Below, one piece after another: positions 9,021 through 19,100 of a DNA stretch of 50,841 nucleotides. This stretch comes from CAYVQA01 sp045119035. GTDB taxonomy: Bacteria > Bacillota_I > Bacilli_A > ML615J-28 > CAG-313. How positions within the stretch are numbered: the stretch's first letter is position 1; each line of letters begins with the position of its first letter. The stretch covers positions 1 through 50,841 of the forward strand of contig JBGVCU010000021.1 in NCBI GenBank assembly GCA_045119035.1, written 5' to 3'. Made by a program: the position numbers and the translations under genes. Below the pieces are notes generated by a model that made no database searches, had not been told where the DNA came from, and saw nothing but the letters and a program-made list of their open reading frames with translations.

Positions 9021-9649
9021 AATGTCACCTTAACAAAAAAAATATTCATAAATATTATATCATATTATGCAAATATTTTGGGTTTTTTTGTTTCATTCTG
9101 GAGTAAAATAAAAAAGAGTGATTTTTGATTGTTTAATTATCATTCGAACGAGACTGGTGCCCAGCTTTGTGTCCAATAATTTCCAAATTCTAGACCTCAC
9201 ATATGCCTCTCTGCTACTGATCCATCATCCTTGTATGTATGTGTAGCAGCTTTTATGCAGTTTTTGTTCAAAAAAACTTATAGGCAACCAGAAATTGTAG
9301 GAGTTCTTTACCTTTAATTTATACCTGAAAAATAATCATCTGATGGTTTGGTAATAATAGCAACTAGATAAATAATACGAGTAGGGGATTAATAGCAACA
9401 CATCTTTTACAAGCTGAATAGTAGTAATTATATCATAAACAATGCACAAATGGTTTCAAATGCTATAGGATGCTATTAGGTGCTACAAATTTATCAGGAA
9501 CAACCACGTTTCCAATATGATAAAATATTGACGAAACCGATATTTGTCTATGGTTCCATTTTCGTCAGCCCACCACTGCTTCATTTATCACTTCTGAATT
9601 AAAAGTCTGCTCTGGCTTTAATTTTGGTCATTAAATTCCGCTTAAAGTG
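9021..9649 (-). other. Gene-free stretch with possible decayed coding remnants
   Basis: About 630 bases lack an intact gene and look less AT-rich than their flanks. On the minus strand short open stretches read like degraded protein: near 9540-9590 a run beginning MKQWWADENGTIDKYRF, and near 9135-9265 the segments KAATHTYKDDGSVAERHM and GLEFGNYWTQSWAPVSFE separated by a stop. They cannot be joined without several frameshifts and I do not recognise the family. A remnant of an inserted gene or element is the best reading. Confidence 0.35.
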
Positions 9650-9675
9650 AAAAAAGACCACTATTTCTAGTGATC
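9650..9675 (-). terminator. Intrinsic terminator of the methyltransferase/GHKL operon
   Basis: On the minus strand GATCACTA-GAAA-TAGTGGTC forms an 8-bp stem (one T-G wobble) closed by a GAAA tetraloop and followed by six Ts. It lies 13 bases after the stop of the last operon gene. Confidence 0.85.
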
Positions 9676-9688
9676 CTTACTGCAATAA

Positions 9689-10489
9689 TTACATATTTGA
9701 TTTGTTATATTCATCAATTAATATTTTTTGTTCATATGTTATTTTTTCAACCAATTCTCTATATGTATAAGCATCAAAACAATTTAATGCAGCAACATTA
9801 CTTATATGAGTAGGTATTAAAGTTCTATATTTGGCATTAGTAAAAGCTCTTGATCTATTATTTCTTATAATTCCTTCAACAAATGCTTTAACAATAATTG
9901 GATTTTTCCTAAAACTTCTTTCGAAAATTGCTTTTACAGAATCAATATACGAAAAAGCAACATTACATAATTCATCTGATTTCTCGCCAACATCCTTATA
10001 ATATAAGCAATTTGTTAACTGCCAATTAAAAATTATTCCAGTTCTTGTAATATGTGTTGATTTTCCGAAAAAATATCTTTTAATCTTATCAATTATTTTC
10101 ATCGTTTGTTCATCTTCTTCATTTACAGAATTGAAATATCTTCTAATAATATATTTTTTAACACAAGGAATATGAGTAATATACACCCAAAAAGACTCAT
10201 CTAACAAATCACCTGATATTTCGCTAAATTTAACTAATTTTTTATATAATAATTTACCTATATCATAATTTTGTTTCCATTTTTCTCTATTTAGAAATTT
10301 TGTAAATTCATCGTCTGATAAATCTATTTTCGCATTATCCATAATAGGTTCACTAATATCATCAATTGTTACAGTTTTACCATCAATAATTAAATCATTT
10401 TTTTCTTCATTTAAATAGAACTCGATATTTTGATTTATATTTGATTTTAAAAATTCAAGTTCAACCACTTTTTTTAAAATAACTTCCAT
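9689..10489 (-). CDS. Unrecognised protein, last gene of the C5-MTase/GHKL operon
   Basis: The 266-residue protein is mixed alpha/beta at the start and mostly helical afterwards. Visible features are a charged beta-rich N-terminus (residues 1-50), WVYITHIPCVKKYIIRRYF near residues 101-120, THITRTGIIFNWQL, and a C-terminal block NNRSRAFTNAKYRTLIPTHI. No catalytic motif is obvious. It weakly recalls proteins catalogued as DUF6339 that accompany methyltransferase/ATPase operons, but I am not certain. Its ATG overlaps the upstream stop, so it is translated with that gene and most likely is a structural or specificity subunit. Confidence 0.65.
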   Translation of the reverse strand: MEVILKKVVELEFLKSNINQNIEFYLNEEKNDLIIDGKTVTIDDISEPIMDNAKIDLSDDEFTKFLNREKWKQNYDIGKLLYKKLVKFSEISGDLLDESFWVYITHIPCVKKYIIRRYFNSVNEEDEQTMKIIDKIKRYFFGKSTHITRTGIIFNWQLTNCLYYKDVGEKSDELCNVAFSYIDSVKAIFERSFRKNPIIVKAFVEGIIRNNRSRAFTNAKYRTLIPTHISNVAALNCFDAYTYRELVEKITYEQKILIDEYNKSNM

Positions 10490-11370
10490 TATGAATTCTC
10501 CTTTCCTGCAATGACTATTGATGATTCAAAATAATTATTCATAAATTTTTGTGTATAATCATAAATTTTTATAATGTCTACATTATTAGACATTTCTTGC
10601 AATTCTTTTTTAATATCAATATTTCTGCTAGAAAAAACTTGAACTAATACTTTAAACCATCTCTTATTAATGTGTTCATCAATTCCATTACTTGCTAATA
10701 TAGAAAGAGTATGAACTAGAGCTAAATGAACAAAACTAGCATTTAATAATCCCATACTACTACTTTTATTTTTTGACTGCTTAATTCGTTCATACCCTTC
10801 ATTAATTGCATGACTAATTAGAATATTTATATAATTTTCACCTGTTAAATCAATTCTAAAATCTTTAAAACCTTCTTCTTTAACCTCAGTAAATTGAATT
10901 ATTGTTTCCCCGGTTCTATTATAAAAGAATTCCAAAGTATTAGAAATTGCTAAAATATCCTTTTTTGTAATAAACATTGGCTGTCCAATATTATAGTTCT
11001 GATCCATTTCATCAGTATAATTCATTTCAAAACTTTCTTCAGCTATCATATATGAATACACATTAATTGTATCTACTGATTTTAACAAGCTAACAGGAAT
11101 TTGTAAAGCGAAATATTCATTTGGGTTATTTACTCTTATCATACGACGCGCAGTATCAGTTATATACCCAATATAGATACAACACTTATTATTCAATAAA
11201 TACTTTTCAAGTGTAGCAGATTGTAATACTATTTGCAATTTTATAATAAAATTATTTTTTTCAAATTCTGCATCTGCTATATCCAAGATTTCAAAATTAC
11301 AGTCTGGTCTATAGCTACTTGTTAAATCTGGTTTTAATATTGGATAAGGGAAATCATACATTTGTTTCAT
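10489..11370 (-). CDS. Unrecognised protein, third gene of the C5-MTase/GHKL operon
   Basis: The 293-residue protein has no recognisable catalytic motif. The first 130 residues look beta-rich (CNFEILDIADAEFEKNNFII, then KCCIYIGYITDTARRMIRV), followed by a helical C-terminal half (INILISHAINEGYERIKQS, FVHLALVHTLSIL). Its start lies inside the end of the ATPase gene (17-bp overlap) with a good AAGGAG site, and the next gene starts at its stop. Strict coupling says it works with the GHKL ATPase. A DNA-binding or nuclease-like role is possible but not shown. Confidence 0.65.
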   Translation of the reverse strand: MKQMYDFPYPILKPDLTSSYRPDCNFEILDIADAEFEKNNFIIKLQIVLQSATLEKYLLNNKCCIYIGYITDTARRMIRVNNPNEYFALQIPVSLLKSVDTINVYSYMIAEESFEMNYTDEMDQNYNIGQPMFITKKDILAISNTLEFFYNRTGETIIQFTEVKEEGFKDFRIDLTGENYINILISHAINEGYERIKQSKNKSSSMGLLNASFVHLALVHTLSILASNGIDEHINKRWFKVLVQVFSSRNIDIKKELQEMSNNVDIIKIYDYTQKFMNNYFESSIVIAGKENS

Positions 11371-13237
11371 CTTCTACTCCTTGTATTTTAGCAAATAACT
11401 TATATCTACTACTATTTTTTAAGGTTACTTTAATTTGAATATCTTGATTAGCCGGAATATAATCTATATAAATACAATTTTCATATACTTTATATTTTAA
11501 ATCAGGTATATTGATTTCTTGTAGCATATTTGTAACATCGTTCATAGAACCATCTACATTTTTAGCGACTAAATATAATCTTACATTTTTAATTGAAAAT
11601 ACAAAATTAAATTTTATGACATAATTTTTTTGAATAACAACAAAGAATTTTTCATATGATACTTCACGAACACTATTCTTAGGTTCATCAGACTCTTTTT
11701 CCAATTCCTTTTGTACAGGAAGTGGTCTATGATCATGTACAGGATCAGGTTTTGGTGGTACAGGATCAGGTGATGGAATATCAAACGGTCTATGATCTTT
11801 TGTCCATTCTTCAACTGTTTGTTTATTAGTCTTATGTTGAATAATTGCTTTAATTTCACTTGACTTAGTCTTCTTCTGATTTTTATTTTTCTTTTTCTTA
11901 GAAACATCTCCATAATACGTTATCATATCGTTTAATTCCTCTAAAAGAAAACTATCAGAAGTTTCTAATTTTGTCATTGATCTAATATATTCTTCAACAA
12001 TAGATATTATATTTCTTAATTTAGTTTTTATTTCTCTGTAATTATCATTATTTTCATCCGCAATAAAATCATCATGAGCAGCATTTTCAGTTTTCAATAG
12101 GAATTCATTTAACGCTTTTCCTCTTGCAACAACAACTGCAGAAAATGATTTATCAGTTGAAAGTGGATAATCTCTAATTTTCATACCGTGTTCCCTGTAA
12201 AAAGAATAATACTTTCTATTCTCTTTATTTTCTAAAGTTATATACAGATCAAGAGTTCCTTCTGGGTCTTTAATAGGTATAGCTTTTTTAATTCCACTTT
12301 TGTAAGCTAAATCATAATCTTTTAATAATCCTATAACTATATTATCACTACCTAAACCTTTTCTACTGAAATCGCAACTATAGTAAGTTTCTATAACACT
12401 ATCAATTTTTTGTGTGGTGATTTCTACATCATTAACTACAACTTCTAACCTATGCTCTTTAATACCTAAATAGAAATTTTCTAATACTGAATTAATTATT
12501 GTTTTCTTCATATCTTCTGTTTCCTTTAAAACTACAATAATTACATCAGTTCCATACTTTTCTTTTCTAATAAAGAAATCATTTAATGCTACATCTTTAT
12601 TCATAATTGGTTCTACTTTTGTAGAATCTCCGCATTTAATTAAATTGCCATACCAGCCTTTTAGAGAATACCAATTCTCATTTTCGTCCATCCAGTCAGT
12701 AAGGAATGATTTACCTCCTATCCTTACTTCATCTTTTAAATTTTTTGATGTATAAAAAACTGTATTACACAAACTCATTAGGAAAGAAGCTTTTTTTCCA
12801 ATACCATGGCGACCTGCATTTAAATCATTAGGCTTGTAAGAAGCTCCAACTTTATTTACTAACGTTTCCCAACCTTCTTCATTTAATCCTTTAGTATTAT
12901 AATCAGATACTTTTAAACAAGGTATTTCATCACTTTTTAAGATTTCCAATGCTTTTTTATATTTATTTAATGTATCTTCATGTTTAGTGCTTGCTATACA
13001 TCTTTCAATTACATTCTTTAACTCGTTTCCCCCAGGAATATCCGAAAGCTTTAATCTTTTATATTCAAATACAACTCTAACAAAACTATGATGCTCGTCA
13101 TCCATAACGTCCAAAGAGTTTTGAATAATTTCTCTTGTAAACGAACCAAATGGATTAATATTAAACTTTGAATCTGTTATCGAATCTGATAACTCTCTGC
13201 TTTGATCATTTTTAGGGCTAAAACTCCATCTAATCAT
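11354..13237 (-). CDS. GHKL (MORC/Hsp90-like) ATPase of a restriction-like operon
   Basis: The 627-residue protein has the Bergerat-fold ATP site: N motif TREIIQNSLDVMDD (E36, N40, D43), G1 motif SDYNTKGL (D112 to G117) and G2 motif AGRHGIGKKASF (142-152). A transducer-like region follows, then a low-complexity lysine and proline-rich linker (about 445-510, KKKKNKNQKKTK and a DPVPPKPDP stretch) and a beta-rich C-terminal domain. GHKL ATPases of the MORC/MutL type in R-M operons were described by Iyer, Abhiman and Aravind; they are thought to clamp or remodel DNA. The gene starts at the methyltransferase stop (1-bp overlap), which points to methylation-dependent self/non-self discrimination. 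Confidence 0.85.
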   Translation of the reverse strand: MIRWSFSPKNDQSRELSDSITDSKFNINPFGSFTREIIQNSLDVMDDEHHSFVRVVFEYKRLKLSDIPGGNELKNVIERCIASTKHEDTLNKYKKALEILKSDEIPCLKVSDYNTKGLNEEGWETLVNKVGASYKPNDLNAGRHGIGKKASFLMSLCNTVFYTSKNLKDEVRIGGKSFLTDWMDENENWYSLKGWYGNLIKCGDSTKVEPIMNKDVALNDFFIRKEKYGTDVIIVVLKETEDMKKTIINSVLENFYLGIKEHRLEVVVNDVEITTQKIDSVIETYYSCDFSRKGLGSDNIVIGLLKDYDLAYKSGIKKAIPIKDPEGTLDLYITLENKENRKYYSFYREHGMKIRDYPLSTDKSFSAVVVARGKALNEFLLKTENAAHDDFIADENNDNYREIKTKLRNIISIVEEYIRSMTKLETSDSFLLEELNDMITYYGDVSKKKKNKNQKKTKSSEIKAIIQHKTNKQTVEEWTKDHRPFDIPSPDPVPPKPDPVHDHRPLPVQKELEKESDEPKNSVREVSYEKFFVVIQKNYVIKFNFVFSIKNVRLYLVAKNVDGSMNDVTNMLQEINIPDLKYKVYENCIYIDYIPANQDIQIKVTLKNSSRYKLFAKIQGVEDETNV

Positions 13238-14487
13238 TAATCTTTCTCTCCCATTTCTATATTTTTTAATATTGCTAATCCTATTGCTTTACCCATTAAA
13301 GGGGGAACTGCATTTCCTATTTGTACTAACTGCCATTTTTTACTACCTTTAAATATGAAGTCATCTGGGAATGATTGTAAAGCTGCTAACTCTCTTGGAG
13401 TTAAGCATCTTGGCAATTTAGGATGAATATTTGTACCACCATGATTTTCTTTTACAGTACATGAAGGTTTATCCCATGGTGATTTTTTCCAAGCATCTGA
13501 ATAATTTTTATATAAACTTTTTCCTTCAGGTACTAAAACAAGTCTTTTTTTCATCTCTTCAGTATGTCTAGGGAAAATGTGATTTATGTCAATATTTTCA
13601 TCCATTTCCATAAAGCGTTCAATTCCTTGTCCTAAAGTAACATAATTTGTTTCATTGTATAGCGGTTTAGGGTGAAAATTAGTTTTTCCGATTCTATTAC
13701 CGATAAATATCACTCTTTTTCTAAATTGTGGTACACCATAATCTGCACTATTCAAAACTGTAAGATTAATTTCATATCCAATTTCTCTGTAATCTTCAAT
13801 TATCTTTTCTTCAACCTTACCGTTAAGCATTGATCTTAAACCTTCAACATTTTCCATAACAACATAATCTGGTTTAAGATGTTCAACAATTTCTTTCATT
13901 TCTTTATATAAACTATTTCTTGGGTCATCAACTACTCTATATCCTGCCATCGAAAAGCCTTGACATGGAAACCCTCCAACAATTACATCTACTTTTACAT
14001 TTTGAACTGCTTCATATAATTTTTCTTTTACTTCTATAGATCTAATATCTCTGGTCTCTACAGTTTCTTTGAATTTTTTCTTTTCTATAAAATTATATTT
14101 ATATGTCTCTACGGCTTCAGGCATTATTTCCACAGACGCAACCGGATTAAAACCAGCCATTACCATACCACAGCTTAAACCGCCTGCTCCTGAGAATAAA
14201 TCAATGAAATTATACTTTGTTAAATCTTTTTTTCTTTTCCATCCATCTCTAGACCATATATCTGATATATCAATCCAATTTACTTCATCATTTTTAACAA
14301 TATTATTATCAGCTTGTTCAGTGCCACAGCAACCATTTGCTACCCATTCATCAAAGTCATCTTTGTTAATTCTTGTTTTGTTTTGTATTTTAGTTGCTTT
14401 CAACTTTCCAGCAGCAATAGCTCTCCTAATAGTTTTTTGACTCTTATTTGAAAATTCAGCTGCTTCTTGTATTGTTATAATAGCCAT
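13237..14487 (-). CDS. C5 cytosine DNA methyltransferase with N-terminal HTH domain
   Basis: The 416-residue protein fuses an excisionase/MerR-like helix-turn-helix (residues about 1-50, IQEAAEFSNKSQKTIRRAIA...DEWVANG) to a full C5-methyltransferase. The motifs are I (FIDLFSGAGGLSCGM), IV with the catalytic cysteine (GGFPCQGFSMAG), VI (MENVEG), VIII (QFRKRVIFIG), TPRELAALQSFPDDF and X (QIGNAVPPLMGKAI). It would protect host DNA by methylating cytosine at an unknown site. It leads a four-gene operon from its own strong promoter with repeated boxes, so the HTH domain may also repress the operon. RBS TAGGAGG is well placed. Confidence 0.93.
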   Translation of the reverse strand: MAIITIQEAAEFSNKSQKTIRRAIAAGKLKATKIQNKTRINKDDFDEWVANGCCGTEQADNNIVKNDEVNWIDISDIWSRDGWKRKKDLTKYNFIDLFSGAGGLSCGMVMAGFNPVASVEIMPEAVETYKYNFIEKKKFKETVETRDIRSIEVKEKLYEAVQNVKVDVIVGGFPCQGFSMAGYRVVDDPRNSLYKEMKEIVEHLKPDYVVMENVEGLRSMLNGKVEEKIIEDYREIGYEINLTVLNSADYGVPQFRKRVIFIGNRIGKTNFHPKPLYNETNYVTLGQGIERFMEMDENIDINHIFPRHTEEMKKRLVLVPEGKSLYKNYSDAWKKSPWDKPSCTVKENHGGTNIHPKLPRCLTPRELAALQSFPDDFIFKGSKKWQLVQIGNAVPPLMGKAIGLAILKNIEMGEKD

Positions 14488-14517
14488 AGTTGCCTCCTAA
14501 TTTGCTTTTGTCTACTT

Positions 14518-14565
14518 TACATGTTTTTATATGTCCATTATACATGTTTTTACAAAAAAAGTCAA
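14518..14565 (-). promoter_or_regulatory. Methyltransferase operon promoter with repeated boxes
   Basis: On the minus strand TTGACT (14565-14560) and TATAAT (14542-14537) are spaced by exactly 17 bp. The box TAAAAACATGTA occurs twice: at 14552-14541, running from the spacer into the -10, and at 14529-14518, just downstream of the start. The two boxes are offset by 23 bp in direct orientation, about two helical turns. This placement is typical of an operator that blocks RNA polymerase. The HTH domain of the methyltransferase is an obvious candidate reader. Confidence 0.75.
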
Positions 14566-14593
14566 TAACAAAGCTAAATTATTTGTTATTGAC
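14554..14593 (-). terminator. Terminator of the nuclease gene, sharing bases with the next promoter
   Basis: GTCAATAACAAA and its perfect reverse complement (14561-14572 and 14582-14593) are separated by 9 bases and followed on the minus strand by seven Ts. The hairpin starts 8 bases after the nuclease stop. Its 3' arm supplies most of the -35 element of the methyltransferase promoter, so termination and re-initiation are packed into about 40 bases. Confidence 0.75.
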
Positions 14594-14600
14594 ATAATTT

Positions 14601-16016
14601 TTATAAATTTTTTCTTATTATTTTTAACAAATTGTCGAAATTGAACCTAAACTTAAAACAGTTTCTATTATTATGAACTTGAAACTCACCAAGAGAAATT
14701 CCCGTATAATAAACCGTATTGCTTTCATTCCATAATTCAATTGAACTTTGACTAAAAGTAAATTTTTCTTTTTGCCATAAATAATTCTTACCAAAATCTT
14801 TTTTTACAATATCAAATCCATAAGCATACCCAGTTAACAAGACTTCTTTTTTATTATTTTCGTAAATTCTTAATAAAAAATCTGAATCAAACATATGTGA
14901 AAGATATATTGGTATTAATTTGTCAATATGGTCATATACCATTTGTTTAAAGTTTATCTTGTTAATATGATCTTCTACTAAAAACTCTTTAAAATAGTTA
15001 TAACAAGTTTTATCGTTAGGTTGTCCAACTTCTGGCGGACAAACTTTTTTACCAATATTAGTTTTCAAAGATAACGTTTTATCTCCAGCTAAAATAAAAT
15101 CATAAGAACTTTTACTATTACCGCCTCTCTCTCCAGGTAAACTTCCGCAATGCTTTATGGGGATAGGTAAAGATTCAAATGCATAACTTATAATATCCGC
15201 TAATTGATATTGCATTTCGACTGAATATCGTTTGAAGAAATTCTTTGGATACTCTAATCCAAATAAATCGCAAACAGTTTTTTCTGCAGTTATACCCAAT
15301 GTTTCATTATTTACTTGCTTTTCAAAAACAAAAGGCAAAATATTCTTCATTTTAAATCTTAATTTAAAAGTCCTATTCTTGTGAATTTGAATTTCAGCTA
15401 TAGAAGTATTCTTATATTTTAAGGTTGTACTTTCTACCCAATAATCGCCTTCCCTAGTGAATGAAAAATTCTCCTTACTAAAATCTATATTAACTCCTAA
15501 ATCACCTTTAATTAATTTATATTTATATTTGGTACCTTCGAAATATATCCACACAATATAATCTGCATCAAATAAAAAATCAAAGAAAATAGGCAAAATT
15601 CTATCTACTGAAGTTAAGAACATTTTTTTAATATCTTCTTGAGTTTCTATTTTCGAACCATATATTTGTCGAAAATATTTATTTAACTTTTCGTACCCTG
15701 CTTGTCCAACTTCTCTAGGCGCAACCATTCCACCAGTCAAATTAGTTCTTATTGATAAAGTAGAGTTATCCGATAAAACAAAATTATATGGAACATCACC
15801 AATACCATAATTTTTTTTCTTAAAAGTTGTACATTCAATTGGATATAATTTTAAAAAGTTAAATACTTCATCTATTAAAGATTCAATATCGTTTTCTAAA
15901 CTAGAATCGTAAGCTGAATTAAAAGTATTTATTGCCCTATCTGTATCTGGTATAATATCGTACTTATTACAAACCATTGCTTGAAATGTAAAACCTAATC
16001 TAGCATTATTATCCAT
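14601..16016 (-). CDS. Tandem-domain PD-(D/E)XK-like nuclease (pseudo-dimer)
   Basis: I start the protein at the ATG at 16016, which has AAGGAG 8 bases upstream; an upstream ATG at 16079 lacks a site. The 471 residues consist of two homologous halves, about 8-231 and 241-471. Matching landmarks are LGFTFQAMVC/LGITAEKTVC, YNFVLSDNSTLSIRTN/YDFILAGDKTLSLKTN, APREVGQ/CPPEVGQ, and AEIQIHKNRTFKLRF/GEFQVHNNRNCFKFRF. The second half has a D...K pair consistent with a PD-(D/E)XK site (D306, K318). At the same places the first half has N78 and R90, so it may be catalytically dead. It is probably a restriction endonuclease partner of the neighbouring methyltransferase or helicase; the family is not one I can name. 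Confidence 0.7.
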   Translation of the reverse strand: MDNNARLGFTFQAMVCNKYDIIPDTDRAINTFNSAYDSSLENDIESLIDEVFNFLKLYPIECTTFKKKNYGIGDVPYNFVLSDNSTLSIRTNLTGGMVAPREVGQAGYEKLNKYFRQIYGSKIETQEDIKKMFLTSVDRILPIFFDFLFDADYIVWIYFEGTKYKYKLIKGDLGVNIDFSKENFSFTREGDYWVESTTLKYKNTSIAEIQIHKNRTFKLRFKMKNILPFVFEKQVNNETLGITAEKTVCDLFGLEYPKNFFKRYSVEMQYQLADIISYAFESLPIPIKHCGSLPGERGGNSKSSYDFILAGDKTLSLKTNIGKKVCPPEVGQPNDKTCYNYFKEFLVEDHINKINFKQMVYDHIDKLIPIYLSHMFDSDFLLRIYENNKKEVLLTGYAYGFDIVKKDFGKNYLWQKEKFTFSQSSIELWNESNTVYYTGISLGEFQVHNNRNCFKFRFNFDNLLKIIRKNL

Positions 16017-16103
16017 AATTTGCTCCTTATAACATATTTCTATTATTATAATATATTTATTTATATTTTTAAAGTGCATAAGACTATAAATAAAAATGAA
16101 ACA

Positions 16104-19100
16104 CTAAATAATTCCAAATTTATCTGCCATTTTTAAAATATGAGATGGTATTTTATCTTCCAATTCTAACTTAATACTCATAGGCTTATTACCTGTATGA
16201 CTAACATATTTTGCTCTACCTAAAAAAGTAAATGGTACTGAGCCAAATTCATCATCTTTTAATTCTCTAACTAATAATAATATTGATAATTCATTATTTT
16301 CTTTAGTATCAATATATCTTTTTCCGGTAGCTTGTTTCTCAGTAGTTTTACTTTGTGTCTGTACATTAAATAAAGTTTCACTAATTGGATAATCGTGATA
16401 AGACGTTGAAACAGAATAATATGAATGGTTCTTATTTAATGTAATAAAGAAAATGTCAGTTCTTTTATTCTTAAGCCACTTTACACCTTCACTTATAGCA
16501 TTATCAGCAATTTCATCTAGCACTGCCATAAACTGTCTTTTAGTATATGTTCCATATACTTCTAAAGAATTATTATAAGGTAATTTTAAAGGTTTAGTTA
16601 TAACATCAAGCTTTGCAAACATATATTTGAATAACTGAATTAGTTCATTTATCAAAAACTTTTTATCAGAAAAATAATATCTCAAAGCCTCAATATAATT
16701 ATTGAATCCTATAGTAACTAATTTTCTTTCATAAATACAATCATATAAAATTCTAATATAACTCTTCTCATCATTATTTAAATCTTCATATTCTATCTTA
16801 TTAATATTATTTAAATTGTTAAACATAAACTTAAGAAAATCACTTGATGTAAGAGTGCATAATCTATATAGTATCTTAGCATATTCTTTATGATCATATT
16901 CTAATCCTTCTAATGCTTTATTTTTTAATGCATCAAAAGTTGTACCCCATTTACCATATACAAGTCTAGGATTAACATCATATTTTAAATAATAATTTAA
17001 TAGATTTAATTCATCATCATAATCATTTGAATAATCTTTTATTCTTTGAACAAATAATTGTTTTAAAGTTGAATTTCTTGATAAATTATCTAAAATATAT
17101 TCTTTTGCTTTCTTTTCTAAAATGATATGACATCCTCTTGGTAACATATTAAAACCATTAATTATTTGATTTCTAAAATTACCAGTCGCCTGTAACATTA
17201 GTGAGGTAAATTTCTTTTCATATGAATAATTCTTATTAGCTAATCCAATAAAATCAAGAACCGTTAAACACTCTTTTCCTTTAGCAATTCTTAAACCACG
17301 TCCTAATTGTTGTAAAAAAATTGTTTTACTTTCAGTAGGTCTTAAGAAAAATATAGTATTAACATCTTTAATATCTACACCTTCATTGTAAATATCTCTA
17401 ACAAATATAACTTTTAATTCTCCATTTTGAAGTTTCTTTTTAGCTGTATTTCTTATTTCTCTAGGACTATTACCTGATAAAGAAATAGACGGAATATTAA
17501 TAGAATTAAAATAATTCGACATAAATTCTGCATGTTCTATGCTAGTACAAAAAGCTAATGCTTTCATGTTGTTTAAGTCAGCAATATATCTATCAACTGC
17601 TGATGCTATGTTTGCTGCTCTTTCTAATGCAGAATCTCTATTATTCACATATAAATCATTTAATTGTGAAATATCGTAACCGCCATTTTTCCATTTTATT
17701 ATACTTAAATCTGTAGTATCAGTTATGCCATAATATTGAAATGTTGATAGCATTCCTCTTTCTATTGCCTCAGCAAGAGATATTTCGGCTGATATTCTAT
17801 TATTAAAATATTTTAGTATATCTTTGCCATCTAATCTATCAGGTGTTGCAGTCAATCCAAGTAAAACTTTTGGTTTAAAGTATGTAACAATATCTTGATA
17901 ACTATCAGCAGCTAAATGATGAACTTCATCTATACAAATATAATCGTAATAATCATTTTTTAAGTTCTTCGTAAACTCTCTAGAATTAAATTTATCAATA
18001 GAACAGAATAAAAATTCTAAATTTTCTGCTTCATAATTATCAACCATTAAGTCACCAAAATTAGGATTATTCAAAATTTTCCTAAAACATTTTAAACTTT
18101 GTTCTAATATTTCTTTTCTATGAGCTATAAATAATAATCTTGACCTGCGATTTTTTTCCTTAAAACGTTTAAAATCGAATCCAGCTATTGCAGTTTTACC
18201 TACTCCTGTTGGACACACTATCAAATTTTTATAATTATTATGTATTTTTCTTTCTGCTTCTACCTTATCTAAAACTAATTGTTGATATCTATATGGTTTT
18301 AGAGTAGTAATTTTATCAATATCAACACCATCATTTTCTTTATTCAAAGCATCACATAATTTAACATAATCACTTTGCGAATATAACTCAAATTCACTAC
18401 TTTCCCAATATACATTGTATTGAGCTATCATATTTGCAATTACATCATCTAAATCTTGATTTGTGACTTTCATATTCCATTCTAGACCACTTGTCATAGC
18501 AGAATATGAAATATTAGATGATCCTATATAAGCAGTTGTAAAACCATTATCTCTATGGAATATATAACTCTTTGTATGCAAACGTGATGAATTTGTTTCA
18601 TAAGATATTTTTATTTCAGTATTTTTCAACTCACTCAATTGCTTAATAGCTTTTGCTTCGGTTGCTCCCATATAAACTGTTGTAATAACTCTTAACTTTC
18701 CACCGTTATCAGTAAATTCTTTTAATTGATTATATATCAATCTTAACCCACTTAATCGAATAAACGAAATAATAATATCTACCCTATCACAAGAAAGAAT
18801 TTCTTTTTGAATTTCGGTATAATAAATAGGTTCTTTATGAGCACCAGTAAATATAGAAGAATGAGCTACTGAAGTTTGTGGAATTACAACTTTTTTCTTT
18901 TTAAAAGTAATTTTATCAATTTCAGTTTCATCTAAAACATACTTTAAAATTTCTGGCTTAGATATTTTTAAACCATCTTCTTCATATTCTTCAGCAATAA
19001 TATCAATCACATTATTAATTAATGCAATTTGTTTATCAACTATATTATCATCCGAATCTAAAGACATTCCTGATAATACATTTTTTAATAATTTATAAAC

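Noticed and set aside
11614..11913. Minus-strand frame of 99 codons in another phase
   Set aside because: It is out of phase inside the GHKL ATPase linker; its basic composition comes from the low-complexity linker codons.
14069..14440. Plus-strand frame of about 120 codons
   Set aside because: It lies fully antisense to the C5 methyltransferase, which has all its motifs; no start signal or family likeness.
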